From: Acetivibrio thermocellus ATCC 27405
Lineage (GTDB): Bacteria; Bacillota; Clostridia; Acetivibrionales; Acetivibrionaceae
NCBI RefSeq assembly: GCF_000015865.1
Contig: NC_009012.1
Span: 310,001-374,000 of the forward strand
Reading direction: 5' to 3'
DNA: 64,000 nucleotides
Positions 18,214 to 27,172 of this stretch are shown here, piece by piece. The notes under the pieces are model-generated. The model was given only the letters and a program-made list of their open reading frames with translations. It made no database searches and was not told the origin of the DNA. Both the position numbers and the translations under genes were made by a program. Numbering within the stretch: position 1 is the stretch's first letter; each line of letters starts with the position of its first letter.

Positions 18214-20229
18214 TTAAGGTTCAATTCCCCAATATAGAGTTCCTGATATATACACTGTAATCTTGTCCCAGACTACAAAATCTGAAGAACTGTTGTTGAA
18301 GGAGTAGTCGGAATTTTGGTCGTACATATAATTCCATTCTGAATAAGGCGGAGTTGCCAGACTTAAAGCATAACTGTTTCCGATTCTGCTGATTATTTCA
18401 ACGTACTCACCGGGATTTAGAACACCGGCACTGTTAGTGAAACCTATTTCAACGTAGCTGTCGGCATTAGGTTTTGGGTTTGACATTTGAACCACAGTTC
18501 CTGTTATTTTGGATGAAGTAATGTTTGACCAGTCGCATGTGTAAATCTCATTGATTACTTGATCCTTTGTATAATAATACCTGATTTTTACCTCAGAGAG
18601 CGTTATTGGCGTATTTCCGGTATTTATCAGCTTGATTCTGGGTTGAAGCTCTTTGGTTTCGGAGGTTCTGATGTGATTGTATGCCTGAAGCTCAATCTTT
18701 GTTAACAAGTCAGTTTCCGTAGGCGCTGGCGATGGAATCGGTGTCGGCGATGATGTGGGCGCAGGTGATGTTGCAGGTGTAAGCGTTGGTATGGACGTAG
18801 GTGTGGATGTATATGCAGGTATTGGTGTGGATGCAGGAGTGGATGTATATGTAGGTATTGGTGTCGATGTAGGTGTGGATACGGGTGCAGGTGTTGACGT
18901 AGGCTTGGGCGTAGATTCCGGTGTAGGCGTTGATGTAGGCTTAGGTGTGGACGCAGGTCTAGGTGTGGATGTAGGTGTTGATATAGGCTTGGGTGTAGAT
19001 ACATGTGTGGGTGTCGATACAGGCTTGGGTGTAGATGCAGGTGTAGGTGTTGATGCTGGCTTGGGTGTGGACACAGGTACAGGTGTAGATTCGGGTGTGG
19101 GAGTAGATGAATATGCAGGTGTTGATACAGGCTTGGGCGTAGATACAGGTACAGGTGTGGATGCAATTGCTACTACATTGGTTGGTACAGGTGTGGATGA
19201 CCCCGTGAAAGTCGGGGTGGTTTTATCGGCAGCCGGAGTGTGCACGATGGCAGGCCCGGATGTATGCGGGATTGACGGAGTTTTTGGCGGTGTGGGAACA
19301 TGTGCCGTAAAACTTGCCGGTGTTGGTGAAGATTTTGGTATATCAACAGGTTGCGCTTCTGTTTTTTCCGGTACAGCGGTATAAGCCGGTGTAACACTTG
19401 GCACAGGTTCAGCCGGAACCGAAATCGCAGGCATAATTCCGGAGTCTTCCGGAGTATCGGAGATGGCGAATTTGCCAATGTTTACTTTGCCAAGAATCTC
19501 GGAGACGCTTAAGTTTCGGGCATCTTCCAGGTTAAGATTGACACCTTCTTCCACAGCTTTTACATATATAGCATACCTTCCCATGGAAAGATTTTGGTCT
19601 AAAGCTTTTTGTCTGTCCTCTTCGGTAGACGGTATAATTTCAAATTTGACTCCTGCATCCTTTGCAACGTCTTTGAGGGTGGATATTATTTCCTGAATGC
19701 CTTTGTCACTTTCGGAAACATTGTTCCGGCCGGAGTTTATTGATGCGGAGAACAGAACAATATTGTCTGCGGAATTTATATATCCGTTTTTCTTTGAAAT
19801 ATCCAGTATTTTCGATAAAGCGTCGTATAACGGCATGTCTTTTGGGGCCGCTTCATCGAGAATCGGTTTTGCGTCATTATTTAAAGGTTTTGCGTCTATA
19901 ACCTTTTCCTTTTTATCAATTACAAGCCCAATGCTTGGATTTATATCAACATCTATATAAGCATATTCCTGGGAAATTGAAACGAATCTCAGACTGAAAA
20001 GTATTACAAGAAAAACTGCAGCGGCAGCGGCAAACGCAGAAAAAGGCATAATGATACTTTTATACCTCGTAATGAGACCGGCTGAATACAAGTCGGATTC
20101 ATCGAAAATAACATGCTGGCCGCGTTGCATGCCGGGTTTGAGCTTCAGTTCCATAAAATCAAGCCCGTCAGTCAATACGATTGCCCTGTCACTTTCCAGT
20201 TTCAAAATGATTCCCGTGTAATGTGACAT
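18214..20229 (-). CDS. rsgI2: RsgI2: cellulose-sensing anti-sigma factor with CBM3
   Basis: 671 residues from the ATG at 20229. Residues 1-55 are the anti-sigma domain (TGIILKLESDRAIVLTDG) that holds SigI2; a transmembrane helix spans about 60-82; the extracellular RsgI core contains the conserved Asn97-Pro98 autoproteolysis bond. A linker of about 200 residues rich in Ser-Thr-Pro repeats leads to a C-terminal family 3 carbohydrate-binding module (about 520-671; IRYYYTKD, NADSYVEIGF, GTLYWG). Binding of cellulose outside is thought to trigger release of SigI2. The ATG lies one base past the sigI2 stop, suggesting reinitiation; in-frame GTG (20259) and TTG (20250) starts inside sigI2 are alternatives, the TTG being well spaced from AGGAGG. 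The linker's hexamer-like DNA repeats make a large open shadow frame on the other strand. Confidence 0.95.
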   Translation of the reverse strand: MSHYTGIILKLESDRAIVLTDGLDFMELKLKPGMQRGQHVIFDESDLYSAGLITRYKSIIMPFSAFAAAAAVFLVILFSLRFVSISQEYAYIDVDINPSIGLVIDKKEKVIDAKPLNNDAKPILDEAAPKDMPLYDALSKILDISKKNGYINSADNIVLFSASINSGRNNVSESDKGIQEIISTLKDVAKDAGVKFEIIPSTEEDRQKALDQNLSMGRYAIYVKAVEEGVNLNLEDARNLSVSEILGKVNIGKFAISDTPEDSGIMPAISVPAEPVPSVTPAYTAVPEKTEAQPVDIPKSSPTPASFTAHVPTPPKTPSIPHTSGPAIVHTPAADKTTPTFTGSSTPVPTNVVAIASTPVPVSTPKPVSTPAYSSTPTPESTPVPVSTPKPASTPTPASTPKPVSTPTHVSTPKPISTPTSTPRPASTPKPTSTPTPESTPKPTSTPAPVSTPTSTPIPTYTSTPASTPIPAYTSTPTSIPTLTPATSPAPTSSPTPIPSPAPTETDLLTKIELQAYNHIRTSETKELQPRIKLINTGNTPITLSEVKIRYYYTKDQVINEIYTCDWSNITSSKITGTVVQMSNPKPNADSYVEIGFTNSAGVLNPGEYVEIISRIGNSYALSLATPPYSEWNYMYDQNSDYSFNNSSSDFVVWDKITVYISGTLYWGIEP

Positions 20230-20230
20230 A

Positions 20231-21037
20231 TTATTTTGTGCTCCGTTCAATGTTGTCACCTCCTGGTTCTGAGATGTCTAGAAAGTCCTTGAGTAAGTTG
20301 AAGTCGTTTCCAAAGATCAAAGCAGCGGCTATGATGAATGTACGGTTTCTCTCAATTGTCTTTTTATTTATCTTGAGTAATTTCAACAGTTCTGTTTTCG
20401 GTATGTTTCGGGTTCTCTCAAGTTTGCTGAAAAGTTCTTTGTTGTCGGCAATTACTTTGGCAATCTTTATACACAGGGATTTTGAATCTTTGTGCTTTGG
20501 TGCGCATTTGGCCAGATGTTCAAGGCTGATTCCAAAATCCCGAAGCTTTTGTTCATATAGCTCGATTTCTCTGCTGATTTCATATGTGTTTTGTAAATCA
20601 ATTTCACTTTTTAAATGTATTTGTTCAAAATAGCTGTTGTTTTTATCTTCAAAATATGTAAAAGGATATACATGGCAATGTTTTTTATTGTGACGAGCGT
20701 AATCGGTAAGTCTTCTTTTTATTACCAAAGTCGAGAATTTAAAGAAAAACATGTTTTTTCCTTCATCAAAGCTGTCAATAGCTTCATTGAAGGCGGCAAG
20801 ACCCACGCTGAACTCATCACTGTTTTCAACATCAACATATTTGCCGGTCAAATTGGAGACTGTTCTGATAATATAAGGTGTATAGCTGTTGATGAACTCT
20901 TCCCTTAATAATTTGTCTCCGGCCTTTATTTTATTTATAATATTCACGATACCGTCCTCGAAGGATTTATCTTTATTAGTTGTACTAACTGTATCTTTTT
21001 TTCCCTTAGGGGAAAACAAATCAATCAAGTAATTCAC
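20231..21037 (-). CDS. sigI2: SigI2: alternative sigma factor for cellulosomal genes
   Basis: 268-residue sigma-70-related factor of the SigI family. The region-2-like block LREEFINSYTPYIIRTVSNLTGKY and the signature AAFNEAIDSFDEGKNMFFFKFSTLVIKRRL (quoted in parts: EAIDSFDEGKN, FFKFSTLVIKRRLTDY) are diagnostic, and the C-terminal domain ends with a helix-turn-helix-like KTELLKLLKINKKTIERNR. It directs RNA polymerase to a set of cellulosome genes when RsgI2 releases it. The GTG at 21037 is used, although the TTG at 21028 is better spaced from AAGGGG. A SigI-type promoter about 150 bases upstream suggests autoregulation. It forms a two-gene operon with rsgI2 and diverges from celA. Confidence 0.95.
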   Translation of the reverse strand: MNYLIDLFSPKGKKDTVSTTNKDKSFEDGIVNIINKIKAGDKLLREEFINSYTPYIIRTVSNLTGKYVDVENSDEFSVGLAAFNEAIDSFDEGKNMFFFKFSTLVIKRRLTDYARHNKKHCHVYPFTYFEDKNNSYFEQIHLKSEIDLQNTYEISREIELYEQKLRDFGISLEHLAKCAPKHKDSKSLCIKIAKVIADNKELFSKLERTRNIPKTELLKLLKINKKTIERNRTFIIAAALIFGNDFNLLKDFLDISEPGGDNIERSTK

Positions 21038-21186
21038 CCCTTGACCACAGCATGTGGTTTTGAATCATCTGGTATGACTGCTGCAAAGAAGAGAACTGTG
21101 TATATTAGAGTATATAGTGATTATAGCACACTAAACTGCTATAAAAAAGGGGCTTGAAAGCACAATCTTTTCTTATTACTAGTTAT

Positions 21187-21213
21187 TTCGTAAAGGGAAC
21201 ATTTTTTCGGGGG
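21187..21213 (-). promoter_or_regulatory. SigI-type promoter for sigI2-rsgI2
   Basis: Read on the minus strand: CCCCCGAAA (21213-21205), 14-base spacer, CGAA (21190-21187). This matches the C-rich -35 and CGWA-type -10 described for SigI promoters, and lies about 150 bases before the sigI2 start. Confidence 0.7.
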
Positions 21214-21570
21214 ATACCAATAAAAAATCTTAAACTAATAAAAAAAATAAAAAAGGATGAAATTTAGTCAATATTACCCTATCAAATAACCCATTCAATT
21301 CGCATTTATTTTAAGGGAGAAAATTAACTGTTTGAAGATTATATATATTTTGAAGATTATATATATATTCTTTTATTTCTGATTTTTAATTCTAATTTGT
21401 ATAAACATGACAAAATAAATATGATATAATGATTGTAAAGGATTGGTTGGCATAACGGAGACTTTAAGGATGTTATTGGTTTGGTAAATGTTTTTGGGTA
21501 ACGATATTTATTTTTATTTATAATTTTTATTTATAAATTTTATATTAAATTTAAAAAGGAGGAAAAAAAA

Positions 21571-23004
21571 GTGAAGAACGTAAAAAAAAGAGTAGGTGTG
21601 GTTTTGCTGATTCTTGCAGTGTTGGGGGTTTATATGTTGGCAATGCCGGCAAACACTGTGTCAGCGGCAGGTGTGCCTTTTAACACAAAATACCCCTATG
21701 GTCCTACTTCTATTGCCGATAATCAGTCGGAAGTAACTGCAATGCTCAAAGCAGAATGGGAAGACTGGAAGAGCAAGAGAATTACCTCGAACGGTGCAGG
21801 AGGATACAAGAGAGTACAGCGTGATGCTTCCACCAATTATGATACGGTATCCGAAGGTATGGGATACGGACTTCTTTTGGCGGTTTGCTTTAACGAACAG
21901 GCTTTGTTTGACGATTTATACCGTTACGTAAAATCTCATTTCAATGGAAACGGACTTATGCACTGGCACATTGATGCCAACAACAATGTTACAAGTCATG
22001 ACGGCGGCGACGGTGCGGCAACCGATGCTGATGAGGATATTGCACTTGCGCTCATATTTGCGGACAAGTTATGGGGTTCTTCCGGTGCAATAAACTACGG
22101 GCAGGAAGCAAGGACATTGATAAACAATCTTTACAACCATTGTGTAGAGCATGGATCCTATGTATTAAAGCCCGGTGACAGATGGGGAGGTTCATCAGTA
22201 ACAAACCCGTCATATTTTGCGCCTGCATGGTACAAAGTGTATGCTCAATATACAGGAGACACAAGATGGAATCAAGTGGCGGACAAGTGTTACCAAATTG
22301 TTGAAGAAGTTAAGAAATACAACAACGGAACCGGCCTTGTTCCTGACTGGTGTACTGCAAGCGGAACTCCGGCAAGCGGTCAGAGTTACGACTACAAATA
22401 TGATGCTACACGTTACGGCTGGAGAACTGCCGTGGACTATTCATGGTTTGGTGACCAGAGAGCAAAGGCAAACTGCGATATGCTGACCAAATTCTTTGCC
22501 AGAGACGGGGCAAAAGGAATCGTTGACGGATACACAATTCAAGGTTCAAAAATTAGCAACAATCACAACGCATCATTTATAGGACCTGTTGCGGCAGCAA
22601 GTATGACAGGTTACGATTTGAACTTTGCAAAGGAACTTTATAGGGAGACTGTTGCTGTAAAGGACAGTGAATATTACGGATATTACGGAAACAGCTTGAG
22701 ACTGCTCACTTTGTTGTACATAACAGGAAACTTCCCGAATCCTTTGAGTGACCTTTCCGGCCAACCGACACCACCGTCGAATCCGACACCTTCATTGCCT
22801 CCTCAGGTTGTTTACGGTGATGTAAATGGCGACGGTAATGTTAACTCCACTGATTTGACTATGTTAAAAAGATATCTGCTGAAGAGTGTTACCAATATAA
22901 ACAGAGAGGCTGCAGACGTTAATCGTGACGGTGCGATTAACTCCTCTGACATGACTATATTAAAGAGATATCTGATAAAGAGCATACCCCACCTACCTTA
23001 TTAG
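21571..23004 (+). CDS. celA: Endoglucanase CelA (Cel8A), cellulosomal
   Basis: 477-residue secreted GH8 endo-1,4-beta-glucanase, an inverting enzyme that cuts inside cellulose chains. A signal peptide ends near residue 32 (VSAA). The catalytic domain covers about 33-395, with the proton donor Glu95 in VSEGMGYG and the base in RTAVDYSWFGDQ. A short Pro-rich linker precedes a C-terminal type I dockerin ([20 protein letters not shown] and ADVNRDGAINSSDMTILKRY) that docks on CipA cohesins. It starts with GTG at 21571 after AAGGAGGAAAA. The 530 bases upstream, shared with divergent sigI2, include a TATAAT at 21425-21430 without a convincing -35. Confidence 0.98.
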   Translation: MKNVKKRVGVVLLILAVLGVYMLAMPANTVSAAGVPFNTKYPYGPTSIADNQSEVTAMLKAEWEDWKSKRITSNGAGGYKRVQRDASTNYDTVSEGMGYGLLLAVCFNEQALFDDLYRYVKSHFNGNGLMHWHIDANNNVTSHDGGDGAATDADEDIALALIFADKLWGSSGAINYGQEARTLINNLYNHCVEHGSYVLKPGDRWGGSSVTNPSYFAPAWYKVYAQYTGDTRWNQVADKCYQIVEEVKKYNNGTGLVPDWCTASGTPASGQSYDYKYDATRYGWRTAVDYSWFGDQRAKANCDMLTKFFARDGAKGIVDGYTIQGSKISNNHNASFIGPVAAASMTGYDLNFAKELYRETVAVKDSEYYGYYGNSLRLLTLLYITGNFPNPLSDLSGQPTPPSNPTPSLPPQVVYGDVNGDGNVNSTDLTMLKRYLLKSVTNINREAADVNRDGAINSSDMTILKRYLIKSIPHLPY

Positions 23005-23031
23005 TGTAATGGGTTTTTGACAGATTTACGG

Positions 23032-23076
23032 AAAGAGTTACTGCAAACTACCTGAATAGGTGGGCAGTAACTCTTT
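23032..23076 (+). terminator. Rho-independent terminator after celA
   Basis: AAAGAGTTACTGC (23032-23044) pairs with GCAGTAACTCTTT (23064-23076), then T-rich sequence. Confidence 0.93.
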
Positions 23077-23150
23077 TTGTTTTCAAGCCTGTTAATAAGA
23101 AATTGTTTTGTAAAGGGTAGCTTGTAATATTTGTATTTTGGAGGTCTCTT

Positions 23151-24605
23151 ATGAAAAAAATACCGTTACTTATGCTGCTGTCAGCAATAATATTTTTATC
23201 TTTACATCCCACACTGTCGTATGCACAGGACGACTCTCTTCCGACAAAAAGGATAGTAGGCTACTTTGCTGAATGGAATATATATCTTGAAAACAATTAT
23301 TATGAAGTTTCAGATATTCCATGGGATATGGTAACGCATATAAATTATGCCTTTGCCAAAATTGAAAATGGAAGGATAGCAATTATTGATAAATGGGCTG
23401 CGATCCAAAAGCCTTTTGGCGACGATACCTGGGATACACCGATAAGAGGCCATTTTGGACAACTGATAAAGTACAAAGAACAGTATCCGCATGTAAAAAC
23501 TCTGATTTCAGTGGGAGGCTGGACCGAATCCAAATATTTTTCGGATGTTGCATTAACGGAAGAATCAAGAAATACATTTGCGGACAGTTGTGTTGAGTTC
23601 ATTCGTACATACCGGTTTGATGGAGTGGATATTGACTGGGAATATCCTGTGAGCGGCGGAATGCCGGAAAATATTAGAAGGCCGGAGGACAAGCAAAACT
23701 TTACTCTTTTGTTAAAATGTCTTAGAGAAAAACTTGATGCCGCAGGTGCTGAAGACGGAAAGCACTACCTTCTTACAATAGCCGCACCGGCGGGAAGCTT
23801 TAACATAAAAAACACCGAGCCTGAGATTTATCATCAATACCTGGATTTTATCAATATTATGACTTATGATTACAGTGGCTCATGGGAAAATGTGGCGAAT
23901 CATTTGGCTCCATTGTATATGAATCCAAACGACCCGTCCTATCCTGAAAGAAAAGAGAAATTCAATGTGGATTGGACGGTAAAGGAATACTTAAGACTTG
24001 GTGTTCCCGCGGAAAAAATAAATGTGGGAGTACCGTATTACGCAGCAGGATGGCAGGAAGTTAACGGCGGTATAAACGGACTTTTCGGAACGTCATCAAA
24101 ACCGCTCAGCAGTACTCAGTTCCACTATATAAATAGTTTGCTTAAGTCACCGGACTTAGGTTTTACAAGATACTGGGACGAGTATGCAATGGTTCCCTAT
24201 CTGTGGAATCCTGAAAGTGCAACGTTCTACAGCTATGAAGATGAAATTTCCCTTAAAAATAAATGTGATTATGTCATTGAAAACAATCTTGGAGGAATAA
24301 TGATTTGGGAATTGAGCGGGGATTACCCGGCGGAAGGAGGAACTACTTTGACATCTGTTATATACGACAGTTTTACATCATTCAAAGATGAAATTTACGG
24401 TGATTTAAACGGTGACGGAAAAGTTAATTCAAGCGATCTTGCAATTTTAAAAAGATATATGCTGAGGGCCATAAGTGATTTTCCGATTCCGGAAGGCAGG
24501 AAACTTGCTGATTTGAACAGGGACGGCAATGTTAATTCCACTGATTATTCGATTCTTAAAAGGTATATACTGAAAGCTATTGACAATATACCTGTTGATG
24601 ATTGA
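23151..24605 (+). CDS. chiA: GH18 chitinase, cellulosomal (ChiA/Chi18A)
   Basis: 484-residue secreted family 18 glycosyl hydrolase. A signal peptide ends near residue 25 (LSYAQ). The barrel carries SVGGWTES and the catalytic [10 protein letters not shown] motif with acid Glu164; later strands read MTYDYSG and [12 protein letters not shown]18 enzymes cleave chitin by substrate-assisted retention. A C-terminal type I dockerin ([20 protein letters not shown] and [20 protein letters not shown]) places it on the cellulosome. ATG 23151 follows TTGGAGG. It is separated from celA by a terminator, so it likely has its own promoter. Chitin is not a carbon source of the organism as far as I know, so its role may be fungal wall removal. 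Confidence 0.96.
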   Translation: MKKIPLLMLLSAIIFLSLHPTLSYAQDDSLPTKRIVGYFAEWNIYLENNYYEVSDIPWDMVTHINYAFAKIENGRIAIIDKWAAIQKPFGDDTWDTPIRGHFGQLIKYKEQYPHVKTLISVGGWTESKYFSDVALTEESRNTFADSCVEFIRTYRFDGVDIDWEYPVSGGMPENIRRPEDKQNFTLLLKCLREKLDAAGAEDGKHYLLTIAAPAGSFNIKNTEPEIYHQYLDFINIMTYDYSGSWENVANHLAPLYMNPNDPSYPERKEKFNVDWTVKEYLRLGVPAEKINVGVPYYAAGWQEVNGGINGLFGTSSKPLSSTQFHYINSLLKSPDLGFTRYWDEYAMVPYLWNPESATFYSYEDEISLKNKCDYVIENNLGGIMIWELSGDYPAEGGTTLTSVIYDSFTSFKDEIYGDLNGDGKVNSSDLAILKRYMLRAISDFPIPEGRKLADLNRDGNVNSTDYSILKRYILKAIDNIPVDD

Positions 24606-24692
24606 CAGTGGATTTTGATGAATGTATCTTTCCTTTAGCGGCAAAATGGGTTGTAGCAGCATGGAACGCAATAGGTTGATACCTTCTTGTAC

Positions 24693-24721
24693 TTGAGTAT
24701 TTGCCGATTAGATAGTATAAT
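24693..24721 (+). promoter_or_regulatory. SigA-type promoter for the CBM3 membrane protein gene
   Basis: TTGAGT (24693-24698), 17 bases, TATAAT (24716-24721). Transcription would start near 24728, leaving about 90 bases of leader. Confidence 0.7.
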
Positions 24722-24750
24722 AGTAGTATTAATCTGGCACAAATTTTTTA

Positions 24751-24837
24751 AGGAGGTAGGAGTTGTATATAGGGCATATGTTGCTGTATTTAAAATGCCC
24801 TATAATTACACAACTTTGCTATGAAGTGGTATTATAA
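24751..24837 (+). promoter_or_regulatory. Hairpin between Shine-Dalgarno and start codon, with overlapping short upstream ORF
   Basis: A very strong Shine-Dalgarno (AGGAGGTAGGA, 24751-24761) lies 59 bases before the ATG at 24821, far too distant to act linearly. Between them is an inverted repeat: TATAGGGCAT (24768-24777) with ATGCCCTATA (24795-24804), extended by GTTGT (24762-24766) with ACAAC (24810-24814). Folding leaves only TTTGCT between stem and ATG. Alternatively the site drives a 24-codon ORF from TTG 24763 whose stop (24835-24837) overlaps the CBM3 start. Confidence 0.6.
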
Positions 24838-25747
24838 ATCAAAGGTAAAAAGACAGGTTATAAAAACTTTGATAACTCTTCCGGTTGTTTTGGTATTGAC
24901 TTCTTTGGTGGTTTATACGTTTTTGACAAACAACAGGTCGGGATCAAGAGATGCTGACGGAACTTTCCCGGACAGTGTCAAAAGTCCTTCCATTGCCATA
25001 AATACTCCTTCGCCCGGGACTGATGCAACTGCATCGGCAGGACTTGTACCTGACAATACATTTTTGACGGAGCACACGAATGCGCCGACTCCAACAGATG
25101 ACATTACGCCTACACCTACACCTACTCTTGAACCAACGCCTGAACCAACTGCTACACCGACATCCACACCAACATTTACGCCGACGTCAAAACCAACGCC
25201 CAAGCCGACTGCCACACCGACGCGAAAACCGACGCCGACACCTACGCACACACCAACACCGAAACCTGCACAAAAGACACCTGAGAAAAAAGGTCCGATT
25301 ATTACAGTGCAGTATAAAAACGGGGATTCCACATCTTCGGTTACTGCAATTTATCCTATATTTAAAATAACAAACAATGGAGACACAAGTGTAAAGCTTT
25401 CGGATATAATTATCAGATACTACTACACCAAAGAAGGAAACGAGAATGAAACTTTCTGGTGTAATGAGTTTACAAGGGACGGTTCCCAAGTGTACGGTAC
25501 TTTTGTAAAGATGAGCAAGCCGAAGGAGAATGCCGACCACTATCTTGAGATTGGTTTCTACGATAAGGCAGGTTCGCTCAAGCCGGGAGAAAGTGTGGAA
25601 CTTAAAGTGGGTTTTGCTAAAAACGGATGGACAAAATACAACCAGTTTAATGACTATTCTTACAACAGGGTGAACAACAGATTTATAAACTGGGATCATA
25701 TTACGGTTTATTTGTCCGGAAAGCTGGTATACGGAAAGGAACCGTAA
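24821..25747 (+). CDS. Membrane-anchored CBM3 protein without enzyme or anti-sigma domain
   Basis: 308 residues. A short basic cytosolic start (MKWYYKSKVKRQVIK) precedes a transmembrane helix (about 15-36), so it is a type II membrane protein. A Pro/Thr-rich linker (about 85-155) leads to a family 3 cellulose-binding module (IIRYYYTKEG, NADHYLEIGF, GKLVYGKEP) very like the one of RsgI2 in this window. No catalytic domain, dockerin or RsgI anti-sigma domain is present. It may tether cells to cellulose or be a remnant of an RsgI-type sensor. Translation signals are unusual: no ribosome site lies directly before the ATG, and an upstream hairpin may bring one close. Confidence 0.9.
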   Translation: MKWYYKSKVKRQVIKTLITLPVVLVLTSLVVYTFLTNNRSGSRDADGTFPDSVKSPSIAINTPSPGTDATASAGLVPDNTFLTEHTNAPTPTDDITPTPTPTLEPTPEPTATPTSTPTFTPTSKPTPKPTATPTRKPTPTPTHTPTPKPAQKTPEKKGPIITVQYKNGDSTSSVTAIYPIFKITNNGDTSVKLSDIIIRYYYTKEGNENETFWCNEFTRDGSQVYGTFVKMSKPKENADHYLEIGFYDKAGSLKPGESVELKVGFAKNGWTKYNQFNDYSYNRVNNRFINWDHITVYLSGKLVYGKEP

Positions 25748-25876
25748 GACATCCTCTTGTACAGGACAAGGAAAACCTGCATTTCGAAAGAATTTTATAT
25801 GGAGCTTTATATTTCAAATGTGGGGGATTTGCCCCCACATTTGAAACAGAAAAAAGAATAGTTTTCGTTAAAATGA

Positions 25877-27031
25877 CTAAAACAGCGATTTAAAGAAGTT
25901 GGCTATGTTTCTTAAAATCATGGCAAAAAATCCAAGACGTTCCGCTTCTTCCGCAGTGGACATGGTTGAGGTTGCAATTGTTTTTCCGTCAAGCTGAACC
26001 TCAACGGTTCCTGCAGGAATATCCAAAGATACCGGTGCATTAAGGAATTCTGCTTTTTTTGATGTCACAATCTGAAGGTCGTTTTCCCTACCGACAGGTA
26101 TTACTGTGGAAATGTCACTGTCCAATTTCAATGAAACTGAAAGTTTTTTACCGTTCTTAACCTCTATGGAATCAACTATTTCACCGGCATTTTTCACTGT
26201 TACCTGTTTAAAGTTTTTAAAACCATAGTTTAAAAGTTCCTGGATTGCTTTCGAGCGTTCTTTTTCACTGCTGGTTTTCAGCACGACACCTATCATTCTT
26301 TGTCCATTTTGCTGGGCTGTTCCAACTATGCAATATCCTGCTTCTTCCGTCCAACCGGTTTTTAAGCCGTCAGCCCCGGGAAAAACTCCTAGAAGAGGAT
26401 TGCGGTTAAACTGCCTTATATTGTTGTAGGTATACTCTGTTGTGGATTCCAGCTCAAGAATTTTGGGATAATTCTGTATTAAGTAACGTGCCAATGTGGA
26501 AATATCTCTTGCACTCATAACATGGCCTTCCGCCGGCAAACCGTTGGAGTTTGCAAAGTTTGTGTTTGTAAGCCCAAGCTCCTTTGCACGAGTGTTCATA
26601 ACCTGAACAAAGGCTTCTTCACTTCCATATAGATGTTCTGCAAGGGCAACACATCCGTCATTGGCTGAGACAACGGATATACCGGTCATTATCTCGCCAA
26701 ATTTAGCTTTGTCTCCTACAAGCAGGAACATTTTGGAGCCTTCCATTCTCCAGGCCTTTTCCGAGATTATTACTTCATCGTCCCATTTTACCAATCCTTT
26801 TTCCAAAGCCTCGAAGCCGAGTAAGAGAGTCATGATTTTGGTTATGCTGGCAGGAGGCATTGGAACGTCAGCATTTTTTTCATACAGCACCTGTCCTGTG
26901 GAGGCTTCAATTAAAATTGCCGATTGGGCGGAAGATTCAAACTGGGCAAAAGCTTTTACCTGAAACATCATTACAAAAAAAGTGATTACGGCAAGAACCG
27001 AGACGGAACGAAAACCTTTTAAATTATACAT
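25877..27031 (-). CDS. Serine-type D-alanyl-D-alanine carboxypeptidase (DacF/PBP5-like)
   Basis: 384 residues from the ATG at 27031, chosen because AGGAG lies just upstream and a signal peptide then begins at once (NLKGFRSVSVLAVITFF, cut near KAFA). An earlier in-frame ATG at 27082 would put 17 odd residues in front. The penicillin-binding motifs are PASITKIM (Ser62, Lys65), SANDG and LKTGWTEEAG. Such enzymes trim the terminal D-Ala from peptidoglycan stem peptides outside the membrane. A C-terminal beta-domain and an amphipathic end (ILRNIANFFKSLF) should hold it on the membrane. It is not clearly in an operon. Confidence 0.95.
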   Translation of the reverse strand: MYNLKGFRSVSVLAVITFFVMMFQVKAFAQFESSAQSAILIEASTGQVLYEKNADVPMPPASITKIMTLLLGFEALEKGLVKWDDEVIISEKAWRMEGSKMFLLVGDKAKFGEIMTGISVVSANDGCVALAEHLYGSEEAFVQVMNTRAKELGLTNTNFANSNGLPAEGHVMSARDISTLARYLIQNYPKILELESTTEYTYNNIRQFNRNPLLGVFPGADGLKTGWTEEAGYCIVGTAQQNGQRMIGVVLKTSSEKERSKAIQELLNYGFKNFKQVTVKNAGEIVDSIEVKNGKKLSVSLKLDSDISTVIPVGRENDLQIVTSKKAEFLNAPVSLDIPAGTVEVQLDGKTIATSTMSTAEEAERLGFFAMILRNIANFFKSLF

Positions 27032-27172
27032 ATTGCATAACACTCCTGTATAATGGAATATAAATACATATGAGAATAACACTATACAATATTATGTTAA
27101 CATTGATTTGCTATATCGGACAAATGTAAAATTTAGCTATACAGGAGTATTTTATAGGGAAAAGGAATTTAC

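Noticed and set aside
18755-19384. 209-residue Gly/Val/Asp-rich open frame on the plus strand
   Set aside because: It is the mirror of the Pro/Thr/Ser repeats in the rsgI2 linker; repeats without stops keep the other strand open.
21340-21375. Repeated TTTGAAGATTATATATAT upstream of celA as a regulatory site
   Set aside because: Two adjacent AT-rich copies only; no support as a promoter or operator.
24913-25332. Open frames opposite the CBM3 protein's linker
   Set aside because: Same cause: low-complexity Pro/Thr codons on the coding strand.
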